A DNA stretch of 64,000 nucleotides from positions 186,001-250,000 of the forward strand of contig JAJEKV010000048.1 in the NCBI GenBank assembly GCA_021234155.1, written 5' to 3'. Every line of letters begins with the position of its first letter. Position 1 is the stretch's first letter. The notes below the pieces were generated by a model. That model saw only the letters and a list, made by a program, of their open reading frames with translations, searched no databases and was not told where the DNA came from. Origin of the DNA: Isoetes taiwanensis (lineage: Eukaryota > Streptophyta > Lycopodiopsida > Isoetales > Isoetaceae). Below, piece after piece: positions 46,120-57,439 of the stretch. A program made the translations under genes and the position numbers.

Positions 46120-48110
46120 TCAGATGCTGCCAATTGCCTTTTCAACCATGGCTTTGTATTTGGTCAGGGCCTCACTGGCATAATAAAGAAGTAAGAAATT
46201 ATCAAAATAGACAGTTCAATAAGTAGTTAACCAGCTAGATTTTTAACAACAGGTCAGACCTGCGCAGATTAAGCTGGTTTTCATATTCTTCTAACTTTTG
46301 CTTTTGCATCTGAATAGTCTACACAATGAACAATAGATTGTCAATATACAAAAGATGAAAAAAATGCAAAACTTCTCAAGACCAGCTGATTTGTTGAGCA
46401 TGTTTTCAGCACCTTCATGCAAAGGATATATCAGTAAAATATTTGGCCAAAACGAAACCATAAGATTTTATATCCTCGGGTGGGAAACAGTCTCATTGTG
46501 ACAAATAACCTAAATATCTGCAAAACCTGCACCATCTATTGCTCTCTACAACTTTGCCTTTGTCCTATCATGATACTACATGAAATGTGTACCCTTACTG
46601 CAAATCCTCATATCCTTAAACAAAAGCTCAATCCTTCAGCAAGGTTCAAGCTATGGAAGAATTCAAGAAGTGGGTTGGTCCAAAGTTCGCATTATAAGCC
46701 TGGAGAAGATGAGTCGACAGAAGACCATAGAATAAATACCGCCCAACATCAGGTTAGCAAATCGAGTTCAGGAGTTTACATGTGCAAAATATGGACTTTA
46801 GAACTCGATTCTCCATCTTATGAAGCCTTTTAGGAACATTATGCAGTAGACTGCATTAGTCCTGTTTTACCATTGCCCTCAGCAAAACTAACAACATTCC
46901 TGCAGGAACTGCTGCAACTATAGAATGCTTGTTGACGAGAATTATATCTCTGACAGCTCCTTTTCTAGATAAAAGTTTAGCGAAAATAAAAGGGGATAAA
47001 AAAATGCATGTACAAGGATATCACAGAAGATGTTCTTTCAAAAACTTATTTTCTAAAAAGGCCAGAAATGGACTTCAAAGTTACGATATAGCAAATTGAT
47101 CCAAATTAATTTCTGGTGGCAAAATCAGAGATAAATCTCAATCCAACCTTTTAGATAATGTGAAACTTATTTTGATTATATATCCTGTGACAACAGAGTT
47201 GGACACATCCTCAAATGTCGCAAATAGTATTCTCTTTTCTTTCAGCATAAATTTACATGAGATACAGTCATGCCCTCATGATAGACCTTTATTTACTCTT
47301 GTTTATTGTCATACTCTACCTTTTGTCTTTCTATTGTGATCCAGTCCTCGGCTGCATACATACCATTCTAAACAGGCAACATCTATGTGATTGCTACTTT
47401 TCCACTTGCTGCATCTGAAGAAATTTTCTAAACATTTGTGCAGGGCCCTAGTCATAACTTTCTCAATTCAGACAATCAGCTATTTCCGAATGTGGCTTTT
47501 GGAAAAGTGTCACGGCAGTTGATTCCTCTAGATAAATTATTGCAAGATGGGTTGCCACATATTGCTCGTTTTCCAATATACCACTTTGTTGAATGCCTGG
47601 CCTCAAAATTAGGTGATGTGAAAGGTGCAACAGCTGATATGTCTATTGCAATGGAAGGAATGGAATGTGCACTTACCAATGTTTTCAAATTTGACACATT
47701 TGAAGGAGAATTCAGGATCTGTTGACATGCTTCAAAGCGGCTAAGCAAATCATTCACCTAGCAATCAAAGTTGAAAAAATAAAGACACAGAGACGATAAA
47801 TAAAATATCACAATGCTAGACATACAAGCTCTTCCACATGATGATCGCGAACTCCTCGTTCAAGGGCGTCACCAATAGTTTCGATCAACTAAAACAAAAA
47901 ACAAACGTTTGTGAAATTTATTCAACAAATGGAGGCGAGTAGAGAAGAAATCTGGAGGCGACTAGGTTAGAGAAGAAGGCGTAAAAAGGTTACCGGAAAG
48001 AGGTGAAACTGAGAAGACATGGTGGGCTGGTGCTGCTGGGCATGCTGTTGAGAGTATTGTTGTTGAGGAGAAGAGAGCAGCTGTTGTTGCTGAACTGGTA
48101 CCCATGCCAT
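46120..48110 (-). CDS. MED9: Mediator complex subunit 9, five exons
   Basis: Exons on the minus strand are 48110-47994, 47888-47826, 47757-47677, 46318-46260 and 46174-46120. They give 124 codons plus TGA, and all four introns are GT-AG. Exon 1 encodes MAWVPVQQQQ and a Gln/Ser/His-rich tail ending SQFHLFP. Exon 2 has LIETIGDALERGVRDHHVEEL and exon 3 NDLLSRFEACQQILNS. Exon 4 has QMQKQKLEEYENQLNLR and exon 5 ALTKYKAMVEKAIGSI. This order (Q-rich N terminus, SHFHLF, ENGTRD-like, HFEKCQQLLNSI, GQKRxxEExExLLxxRR, YRxxVE) is that of plant MED9. MED9 belongs to the middle module of Mediator, which couples transcription factors to RNA polymerase II. Every exon is intact. Intron 3 is 1.36 kb. This is the only gene in the window that looks functional. 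Confidence 0.85.
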
Positions 48111-48847
48111 TGTCTGTGTGCACCCAAAAATATTCAGCCCATAATTTCTTCTAGGTTTTTTGCCAAAGGGTCAGCGTATAAAGGGCTCGATTCCAAAAAA
48201 AAGACCTCTTGGGTGCAGCCCACCAGCAAACATGACCACAACTGGGGAGCCCTCTATTTTTTTAGCACTCATTTGATCGGTTCTTTACCCTCTTCCTGGC
48301 ATAGACTACATGAAAGAAATTGCGCCACTAAAAATTTAAAAGTTTGGTCACATGAACTCGTCAACAGGGGTCATTTGTTAAAAATGGGAGGGGCCACATG
48401 GGAAGTTTTGACGGGAACATCTATTCCATTCGCTCATGCACGGTTGGAAGAGCTCTTGTCAATAGGGAAGGATTGTGACATGTAGATAATTGTTTAGCAC
48501 TAAGCGCCTCTATCATACGTCAAAAAGTACGAATGTTTCTAAGCCTGGGGAGCATTTCGGTGTTGCAGAAGAAGGTGTTGCATAGAAGCTCTATATAATC
48601 AAAATGCAGCAGCGCTATAGACCAAATGGTCATGGAGGATTTCTGCTGATTCGTCCACTAATGCCACCAAGTAGCATTCCAATTTGCGATTTGTTCTTAA
48701 TCATGTCTCAAGCTCATTCCATTTCTTCAAATGATCACCCCATCCTATACTTCATCCTGAAACAAGAACTATAGGCATCCCTCATCCACCTCATAGCTCT
48801 CCATGGTTACCTGGCTCTGCCCTATATCTTTGCCTTCAGCAAGTGAA
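48111..48847. other. MED9 upstream region, no other gene
   Basis: This should hold the MED9 promoter and 5' UTR on the minus strand. The codons just upstream of the chosen ATG remain open but contain no further Met in frame for about 60 nt. I see no clear TATA element. A plus-strand frame running to 48485 is mostly the shadow of exon 1 and then random sequence. Confidence 0.4.
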
Positions 48848-49333
48848 ATGGAACTAGAAGAATATGAATGTGGAGATTTTGTTCAACATAACTATCAAGA
48901 TCCTCATACTCCTCAAACTCCCTCTTAATTCTCTGTTGAAACCTCTTTTGAGATTCCACTTGACTCACAAATTATTGGTTCTAATAGTCTAGGCCATTCA
49001 CCAGGAAACTTTTTGAAGATAATCATACAAAATGGTGAAGATGTGCAGTCTCAACAGGAACCTACACAGAATCAAGATAAGAAAGGGAGAGTAAAAAAAG
49101 AAGATTGGGTTGAATGTCAAGTGCTTGCATTAGTTGTAGTAGCAGAGAGAAGGAAATGGGATGCAATTATGAATGGTCATCTGCAAAAGAAAATGGACCA
49201 AGAAAGAGCGTTGGCTTGGAATTGTATGCTAGCTCAATAAGCTTGGATAAATCCGTTCTTTTACTGCTTGTGTAAGCAAGTTGGACCAGCTCTATGCTGA
49301 TTATAAGAAAATAAGAGTCTACAAGTAAGTTCT
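48848..49333 (+). pseudogene. Second trihelix-like gene, decayed
   Basis: From ATG at 48848 the frame reads MELEEYECGDF, then a stop. It reopens to give a basic linker (KKGRVKKEDW) and VLALVVVAERRKWDAIM, then LQKKMDQERALAW. Helix 3 continues in another frame as CVSKLDQLYADYKKIRVYK, followed by GTAAGT-like sequence near 49326. The pattern W..xEvlxLI..xR..W / lW..ia..l...g..Rs..xC..KxdxLyaDYKkIrxy is that of trihelix factors. At least two stops and one frameshift interrupt it. It differs from the trihelix at 42-43 kb, so it is not a simple tandem copy. Confidence 0.6.
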
Positions 49334-50534
49334 GAAACGGCTTTCTTTCTAAACAATGTACTAGTTTTTCATCCCTATGTAATTTTACAGTTGCTGGCCA
49401 ACAAGTAGCAATTAGAATACTAGTACACTGATGCATCCGAGAGAGGAGAATTGAATTGTATTGTATTGTATTGTCTTTCATCGTCCACGGAGGCCAGATG
49501 GTCTATGTGACCCAAAACAAGTGAACAAAGAATAGCTGACCGATTTACTGTCCAGGATTAAAAAACCCCATCCCGAATGATTTTCGAGGGATAAACCTTA
49601 GCAATTATAAGCTTGATGATGAACTATACATTTTGTACATACAAATGCAAACATCAAGGGCACAATTGAGCCCCCATATCTAGTATCTCTAGAATATATG
49701 AGCCAGTGCCCCTATTGAGGGCATATTGATCACTAAATGTAGTGGTTGGTTTACTGTAGCCAACTTGTCACACCGTGCCCGAATTGGTGCAAACTTGGAC
49801 AGCCGTGAAGAGTTTGGCACTCGTCTTCAACCACTCCCAGTTGGCAACATTAGCAGATCCTATTTCCTCGCTCTTCCCGGACCCATTTGCATGTCTCAAT
49901 TTTAAGGTTTAAGCTCCCGTGCAAATGGATTCAATCGCTTGGTGCTTTTTCATGGGTATATGCATTAACAAATAGCATTGTGGTCCTCTAGAAAACGTGG
50001 AATTAATCTAGTTTCTGTACTAAGATGTCTTTACCAACTCTAACCCAAAGCTTATTTAGAAAACATCCGTCCAGATACTGTTTTAGGCAATTGAGATCTT
50101 CATTGTTATGCACCTATTCTTGCACATTCCATCTAGAGAACCAAATCATTCGTTTTTCCTTCCAGCAGGCTTTAAGCATTGCGAACCTATAGTCATTGTG
50201 TATGCGGGGTTTGGAAGGCGTGAATCTCCTATGCTTACTGCTGTCTAGCAGTATATAATGTGACATTCCATAGCAGCCTAGAGGTAGGAACCCTAGTCTT
50301 TTGCAGAAGAATTTGATATGAGACCATGGATTTGACTCCAAATGCTCGAGTCAAAAAGGCTTTTTGTACCTTCTTCAAGTCCTTTCAAGTGGAAAGTGAT
50401 ATCACTGGCCCCAATACTTCCACTCCATAGTGAAGCACTGACTCCGTCAAGATCTTGAACAAATGCGACTGATGTACCAATCGTAAAGCTCTGCTCTATG
50501 TCAGTTATTCTACATTGCATATAGAAAGCCTTCG
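49334..50534. other. No gene recognised
   Basis: Minus-strand frames at 50341-50114 and 50520-50293 are codon-like (KPRIHNDYRFAMLKACWKEK and LWSGSIGASDITFHLKGLEE), but no family comes to mind. They might be parts of a LINE or a plant-specific gene. The segment ends at the 5' LTR of element D. Confidence 0.35.
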
Positions 50535-51995
50535 TGTGATGTGAATTTTATTGTGGTATTTGTTCTAAGCTATATTAAATAAATAAGGGGATGACGTGAC
50601 ATAAGAGGTGAGGTGGCAACGAAATAATTGAAGGAGGTTAGAATTAGGGAAAGGAAAAAACGTGAGAAAGAGGAAGGAAGAGAGAGATTTCGGGATTGAA
50701 AGAGAGAGAGATAAGAAGTGTTTCAAGGAAGCGATTTAGAGGTAAGAAAATGTCTGATGTTTTTTTAAAAAGGAAGGGTAATCCATCTTAAGAGCAGGGG
50801 GTAATCATGGGCTACAGTATCAGAGAAAACAAAGGCTGTCTTGTAAATGTCGATTATTCATTCCTGCTTAAAAAACCATGAATAGCTAGGTCTTCGGCGA
50901 GCCCAAGGGCCGAAATGCCTACTTACTCCATTTTTGGATCTGATAGAACCTTCTGGAACCCTTTTACGGTGCAGGGCAAGCCATCCGGCTGTTGCCTGCG
51001 CTGAACAAAGCCCAAAGGAAGTGGAAACACAAAAGATACAGTATTAATCAAGTAATAGGTTAGATCTAAAAGAAAAAAGCTACTAGATCGGCCAAAACTT
51101 CTGCCTTTGGAAGAACCCTAAATGACATGTTGGCAATTCTTCAGAATCATGCTTTTCATCTGTAAATAACAACTAAAAACCAGAGATAAAGGAAAATCGG
51201 CCAGATTATTGGAGGATCCGGCCTCTTTCATAGGTTGAAATGATCTTTTGGCTAACCGATAGGGAGATCCGGCCAAAGCTCTTCGCCTGATACGAAAATT
51301 GTCTGTAACAGGCCACGACCCGTTATCAGCCAGTTAATAATCTTAATATAATGATTCATTAGATTAACTAATTAAATGATTTATCCAAGTAAAGACCATA
51401 GATAACTATATCGTAGATTCATGAGGCAAATTAAGCCTAAATACATTGAGCCTGAGTCGTTTTCCAAGCCAACTTTGTTGTCTAGTTTTCCATTCTAGCA
51501 AATTATAATTATGGGAATGCCGAATATCTCGATAATGGATAACAACACCATTCTAGGGGTAACCCTAGGCAGTACCAAGGTCGTTTAATAAGGGACCTTA
51601 CCAAATCAAGTTGGATACACGTTCATAAATAGTAATTCTTGAGTTAGCATATCCATAGGAAAAAATATGGAAATCGCTCATGTTGCTAGCCGGGATTGCA
51701 CCTTCGTCTGCCCACAACTCTTCGGGGAGAATAAGCAGAAACCGAGGCCCCGAGTGTTAAGCACTCAGCACTAGTGAGTGGACACTGACGAAGCTCGCTA
51801 GTGCGGACTCGACACTGGTCACGTCGAGTTGCTTCTAGGTGAAGATCTTTTTCCGAGCTAGAGACCCATAGCTTAGGGAGACCGCAACATATTACTTGGG
51901 ACTTGGGGACGACGTGTAGGTTCTGCACCCGTGAGATCTTAGGCTTTGTGTGAAGTATTTTCGTAACAGCAAGTATCGGGCGAAGGACCGTCACA
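50535..51995 (+). repeat. 5' LTR of element D
   Basis: It runs TGTGATGTGAATTTT to GACCGTCACA, 1461 bp. It is uninterrupted and gives the pre-insertion sequence CTACTTACTCCATTT for the site at which element E entered the other LTR. Confidence 0.95.
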
Positions 51996-51999
51996 AAAT

Positions 52000-52011
52000 T
52001 GGTATCAGAGC
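52000..52011 (+). other. Primer binding site of element D
   Basis: TGGTATCAGAGC, complementary to initiator tRNA-Met, lies four bases after the 5' LTR end. Confidence 0.9.
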
Positions 52012-53100
52012 CAGTCACAGGTTGAACCTAGCTATTGTTTAAAAAAAAAAAAGAGAACTGAATTCAAAGTAATCCTTATTTACAATGACTTCATAGGATA
52101 AGCCAACACAAGTTGATTCTCAATGCAAGCATATTATGTCCAAAAGGTATTAGGGTCATTTCCTTTTCCTAATTGGAGCACCTTTTTACCATGGAACCTG
52201 TGATAGAGATATACAAAATTTGTAACATATTTGAACATGGTTGGAATATCTTATGTGGCGTGACGTTAAAATCTCTTCTTCTTCTTCTTCTTCTTCTTCT
52301 TCTTCTATGGTATGGGTAGGTGTAAACGAATTGAGTATAGTTGTTATTTCCTATCCCATAATTGGAGTTACATTGGAGGTAGGATTGCATCAATGACTCA
52401 TGGGACAAAGTATTGTGTAAAAAAAAGGGGTGTGTTCTAGATTGTTTACCACCTAGCATAGATAGAACTTGTATTGTTACTGCTTTGTGTTAGGGTCTTT
52501 ATCCATTCCCTTTTGACAGTTAGTACTTTGTCACCCCCTCGAGTAACTCACAATATAGCTGAAAATTTGGAACTTTTAACCTAGAATCTTCTTGTCACAT
52601 AGAAAATAGCAATTCACTATTTTCCATCCGTACAAGAGTTAGAGGTGATGAAATAGATAGTGTCAGTGTGTCTAATGAGTAATGGTCATCGAAGGCGATA
52701 ATTTGTCTTATGTCAGGGTGTGTACACGCCACAAAATAATCATTATTAAACCATTCCTACACAATTGTTACACTCATAACAATTGCTTTCCAGCACATAA
52801 TCTCGACTTTTCCTTTGTGATTAATTTGGGAGTAATGCTTGTATGTACATGAACTTGCAATTTTGGAATGTGAAATATATAATAATAATAAAAAAATGTA
52901 ACCGATGTTTAATTAACATAGGTTGATTGCAGTTAGCAGTAATATGCCTATATTGTTTTGCTCTATTCTTTTGCAGTATGTGCATTTTTCTTCCAAAGCT
53001 GTTTTGTGCTTTGTGCTTGTAATATGCACCACATTTCATAGATGATCTATGAAATGCCAGGCTTCCTGATCTTGAGGCAGGCTCTTTAGGCAAATGGGTT
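52012..53100. other. Element D leader with a CTT microsatellite
   Basis: Non-coding. A CTT trinucleotide run of about 11 units lies at 52273-52306. There are A-runs near 52039 and 52878-52890. The paired dyads seen in elements A and B are not found here. Confidence 0.6.
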
Positions 53101-53119
53101 GGCAACAACTACTCCTCCC

Positions 53120-53520
53120 TTAGTTGTGCAACCAGTGGGACTAAGGGGGGTACATGTATACTCTGGAGAGGTCTAGTGCAAAAAACTTACTATACTGCAG
53201 GGGATGGGCGATGGCAGGTGGTCATTTTTGAAACAAATGATTGTCACTGGGGTATCATCAATGTGTATGCATCTAATAAGCCGGCTGAAAGGATAGCCAT
53301 ATGGAAGGATATCGAATCCTGGATCACTCTCCAGGCCAATATAACAGAAAACTGGATCTTAGGAGGAGATTTCAACATGAATGACACATGGGACCAAAAA
53401 ATAGGTCTATATAGAAACCTATCAGCAGAGGAGGACTCCTCTTGGAATTCATTACTTGATAATGTGGGATTTGCCTTGGTCCCGCCTTCCAATGCCACCT
53501 TTTCCTGACACAATTATAGC
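53120..53520 (+). pseudogene. LINE endonuclease fragment in the element D leader
   Basis: The frame contains KGGTCILW, then WGIINVYASNKPAERIAIWK, ENWILGGDFNMND and FALVPPSNATFS. These are the conserved NVYAP, GDFN and TFSW/N blocks of apurinic-type endonucleases of plant L1 LINEs. It breaks just after the TFS motif with a stop, and downstream only scrambled remnants (RWTRRTRW) are seen. The upstream start of the domain is missing. It probably represents an old LINE insertion captured in the leader between primer site and gag. No target duplication could be found. Confidence 0.75.
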
Positions 53521-53987
53521 AGAGCGAAACGCTGGACACGCAGGACACGCTGGACACATATGTGGAACCCGTGGAACCCGAAGTAGCGAAGTTATGATTG
53601 TGGGGGGTCAATCCACCAGTGGGTAGCATATGGCTATGTTAAGAAACATGTTGCTTCCCCTTCCAGCTTGAGGAAACTCAAGGAATAGTGGCAGGTCTTA
53701 CAAGTGTAGGACCGGAGTGGGCAGCTGGTGGTTTGCTAACTGTTAATGTCTAAATTCTTTGTGATATTAGCCAATTAACCTAGTTCATGATATGGTTGCT
53801 TAATGGATGTAAGACAACAAATTGAATGAATGGGCATAGATAATAAGTAAGGAATGTGGTGATTATGTCATGGCCTCTATAAGAATCATGAAAGCAAAAC
53901 ATGATAGAGATCTGTTTTGAAAGTTCAGATAGTTTGATGTCATTTCAAGACATTTAGAGAGCTCATTGAGTACAAACTTTTCTCCAG

Positions 53988-55379
53988 ATGGAACCACTTC
54001 CTAGGGAACGTCTATCCAGTCCTCATCATGCTGCTAATAATGCCAATCGGGACGAGGATAATTTTGACACAATGAGGAAAAATTTAGAATCCTCTATGTT
54101 GCAAGCTTTCTTAAGCTTTCAAACCAGTATAGAGAACCAACTTACTGATCTGAATCGAGCTAGCGCAGAACAAATGCAAAACTTGCAAATGCAAATCGAA
54201 AACTGCGACAAGGGCAAAGACAGGTCAGGGATCATTAACTTGCAAGCTGTTTAAGGGAAATTTTCTTAATCCTGATTGATTAAACAGGGAGCCGTGGGAG
54301 GTCCACCAGTATTGAGAGCACCTAGTGGGAGGAGCCACCAACGAGGATCTTCGATGCCCTTAAGCTCGCACTCTAGGAGGAGGAAAAGGAACAAAGAAGA
54401 GGATATGGCATCATCTACGAGCCAAGGGAAGGAAAGTTCTCAAGCACAAAAGAAGTCATCTGCTTTAGAGGAGATTGCCAAGAAATATAAGTTGGAACTA
54501 TTTGATGGTTTTGATAAGGATGGAGTTAAGACAGAAGCTTGGATTTAGAAGGCTGAAAATTATTTTGTTGTAAGACAAGTTCCTAAGGAAGAAAAGGTGG
54601 GAGTGGTGGCATTGAGCCTGACTGGGAACGTTTTAATGTGGTGGAATCATCATAAGGCAGCACATAAGGTGACTGATGAAGAAGTCGCTTGGGAGACTTT
54701 CAAGGAACTCTTCGTATCGAAATATTGTCCACCTTCCTTTCATATTACACAGATGAACAAATTCATGGAGTGTAAACAGAAAGGGCAATCCTTGGATAAC
54801 TATATACAAGAATTCTCTACTTTGGAATGACATTGTCCAAAGTTAGATTCAAAGGCAAGAATCATTCTGTTAAGCAAGCATCATTCTCTAAACTAGGTGT
54901 TATAAAAGTAATAATTAGTCTTTAACTGCAGGAAATAGCTAGTCGCTTTGTAGAAGAACTAGATATGGAGCTTAAAAAATTAGTTGGATGTGATCAACTT
55001 ACCTTGGAAGAAGCGAAGCACAAGGCTCGATATTTCGAGAGCATCCTTAAGGAGGAGAAGAATGCCAACTGTAGGGAGCAACAAAGAGGAAATTTTCAGA
55101 GGAATTATAGAGATGAATCAAACTCTCAGGTCCATCAAACTTTTCATAATATTCCTAAGTTACCTTTGAATGTCACAGATGGATGAAGAAAAGAAGAAAG
55201 TTGAATATGATAAGTGCATGAAGGAGAATTTATGCTTTTACTGTAAGCAAAAGGGGCATAGGGCACGTTTTTGTCGTAAGAAGAATAACTCAAATGCCAA
55301 AGTTCAAGGATCTCAGAATGTGGGGGCAATGAGAGCTCATCAGGCAACCCACATGGAGCACAGTTGCAGGCACATGTAG
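53988..55379 (+). pseudogene. gag of element D
   Basis: It starts MEPLPRERLS at 53988. Later frames give YKLELFDGFDKDGVKTEAWI (54480s), VVALSLTGNVLMWWNHH, FKELFVSKYCPPSFH and GQSLDNYIQEFSTLE. These are the canonical plant Ty3 Gag core (A..W...a...f...aa..L.g.A..WW). RFVEELDMELKKLVG and a CCHC zinc knuckle CFYCKQKGHRARFC (55233-55274) follow. Stops at 54252, 54546 and about 54828 break the frame. The spacers at about 54222-54290 and 54895-54931 have intron-like GT...AG edges, but they are short and could be plain decay. Gag would form the particle and bind genomic RNA. Confidence 0.85.
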
Positions 55380-55384
55380 TGCAA

Positions 55385-55740
55385 GTTGAAGGTAAAATCA
55401 ATGAAGTTCCTTTTAGTATTTATATTGATACATGAACCACGCACAATTTTATTTCACCAAGGCTTGTCAAGTTGTTTGGGTTGAATACTAACCAATAAGC
55501 CTTAAGAATGGTGAAAATGACTGATGGTAAGCGAAAAGCTACCAGTGAGTATATGCATGCATTAAAATTGAAAGTGCAAGGAATGCCTACAATTGCAAAT
55601 TTCCATGTGCTTCAGCTAGGCTCATATGATATGATTATAGGCATGGAATGGCTTAGTGAGGTGCATGCTATAGTAGATTGTCATGAAAGAGTTGTGAGAG
55701 TAAAATCTAAGGAACATCAAGAATTATATACATTGGAAGG
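55385..55740 (+). pseudogene. Protease of element D
   Basis: The active-site segment reads FSIYIDT-stop-TTHNFISP. The glycine codon of the family DTG/A signature is TGA at 55433-55435, so the catalytic loop is interrupted. Further on, GSYDMIIGMEWLSEVHAIVD matches the conserved closing motif of retropepsins. It would have processed the polyprotein. The stop makes it non-functional unless read through. Confidence 0.8.
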
Positions 55741-55859
55741 ATTGAATAAGCAGTATTTTACTCCTAAGCGCATTAGTCGCAAGCAAATCAAGAGGGCAAT
55801 TAGGAAGCATGAAAGGTTGGGGTTGCTTGTACTCAAAGGGTCAGGAAAGATTAATCAAG

Positions 55860-56760
55860 TATACATGAATGATGTGCAGGACATCCTCGAGGAGTTCAAG
55901 GAAGTGTTTCCGGAAGAGTTGACAGAGTTACCCCCTCGAAGATTTGTTGATCATGCGATTGAATTGGTTCCAGGAGCTTCTCCTCCATCAAAAGCTCCAT
56001 ATAGATTTGCTTTGTCAGAGTTAGTGGAATTAAAAAAACAGTTAAAAAATCACCTTTTGGTGCTCCAGTATTATTTGTTAAGAAAAAAAATGGTTCTATG
56101 CGTATGTGTGTTGATTATAGGCAGTTAAATGATATCACAATTAAGAATAAGTATCCATTGCCTAGAATAGATGACTTGTTTGACCAACTTCAAGGAGCTT
56201 CATTATTTTCAAAGATAAATCTTAGATCTGGATATCACTAGATAAGAATCAAAGAGAGTGATATACTCAAAACAGCTTTTGGTTTGACAAATGCACCAGC
56301 TACTTTTCAGTGTCTAATGAATGATCTTTTCCATGAATATCTTGATAAGTTTGTCCTCGTGTTCTTTGATGACATATTTATTCAAAGAATTTGGAAGAGC
56401 ATAGAGAACATCTGAGAATTGTTTTGGGTATTTTAAAAAGAGAAAAATTGTATGCTAAGAAAGTCAAGTGTTCATTTTGTAGCATCGAAATGGATTATTT
56501 AGGTCATATTGTTTCAGCAGAGGGAATTAAACCTGACCCCAAAAAGGTTTGAGGCGGTAAGAGAATGGCCGATTCCTAAAAACCCAAAACAGGTGCGCTC
56601 ATTCTTAGGACTTGCAGGGTTCTATAGAAAATTTATCAAAAGTTTCTCTACAATAGCATGTCCCTTGACAACGCTTACAAAATCAAATATTGTTTTTCAA
56701 TGGAATGAGAAATGTGAGAAAGCTTTGAGAATTAAAAGAGAAGTTGATAAATGCTCCTGT
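55860..56760 (+). pseudogene. Reverse transcriptase of element D
   Basis: In order: FPEELTELPPRRFVDHAIEL (about 55900), a frameshift near 56050, then [36 protein letters not shown] and [11 protein letters not shown] stop follows, then [20 protein letters not shown] and the catalytic block VLVFFDDI (FxDD for YxDD), near 56350-56370. A further frameshift precedes the thumb, LTPKRFEAVREWPIPKNPKQ and VRSFLGLAGFYRKFI. The sequence is typical Ty3/gypsy. At least two frameshifts and one stop prevent expression as one protein. Confidence 0.9.
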
Positions 56761-57192
56761 TTTAAAAGTGGCAGATCCGAGTAAGAAGTATCAGGTCATG
56801 ACAGATGCTAGTGAGGAAGGGACAGGAGCTGTATTGATGCAAGACAAGCGTGTGTGTGCATATATCTCTCATAAGCTGAACGATGCCGAACGAAATTATC
56901 TCGCTCATGATCAGGAACTATTGGCAATTGTACATGCACTTAGAGCTTGGAGACATTATCTATTAGGGAATCATTTTGAGGTGCATACTGACCATGCTAG
57001 CCTTGCATACTTTATGAAGCAACCTAATTTGAATTTGAGACAATGTAGGTGGATGAAATTTCTTCAAGAGTATGACTTTCAGATTAATTATAAAGCGGGC
57101 AGTACAAATGTCGTTGCAGACGCTTTGTCTAGACTTCCAGCTTGTTATGCAATAACGATGATTACAACAGATTGGTTGGATGAGGTGAAGAA
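56744..57192 (+). pseudogene. RNase H of element D
   Basis: The frame contains YQVMTDASEEGTGAVLMQ (first catalytic Asp), ISHKLNDAERNYLAHDQELL (Glu), HALRAWRHYLLGNHFEVHTD (second Asp), and NVVADALSRL (last Asp and the conserved end). It is intact as a domain. The ORF runs on into a MITE at 57193 and terminates inside it, cutting the link to integrase. Confidence 0.9.
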
Positions 57193-57439
57193 CCCGGGGG
57201 TTTCACCTACTATAAAGGGGATACGTCACGTGTGTTAATGTGGTCAGCAAAAAACCCTCCGTATACGCCTTGTCCAACCTTCTAAATGCCCCTTCCCATA
57301 TACATATTACACTGGATTCCCCCCAGAAAACCCCCTAGCCAAGCCCCTATCCATATGTATACATACGGTTTAGGGTAAAAAAAACCCACCCCTTTCACTC
57401 ACATGGTACATACGCCTTAAACTATGTGACATACCCGGG
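57193..57439. mobile_element. Mutator-like MITE, copy 2, between RNase H and integrase
   Basis: GTGAAGAA (or GGTGAAGAA if the end is placed one base earlier) occurs on both sides, 57184-57192 and 57439-57447. The left end is CCCGGGGGTTTCACCTA and the inward right end CCCGGGTATGTCACATAG. Its reverse complement shares the ends and internal words with the 246-bp MITE at 24435. Because 247 plus 8 is divisible by three, the flanking pol frame is the same on both sides. Confidence 0.85.
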
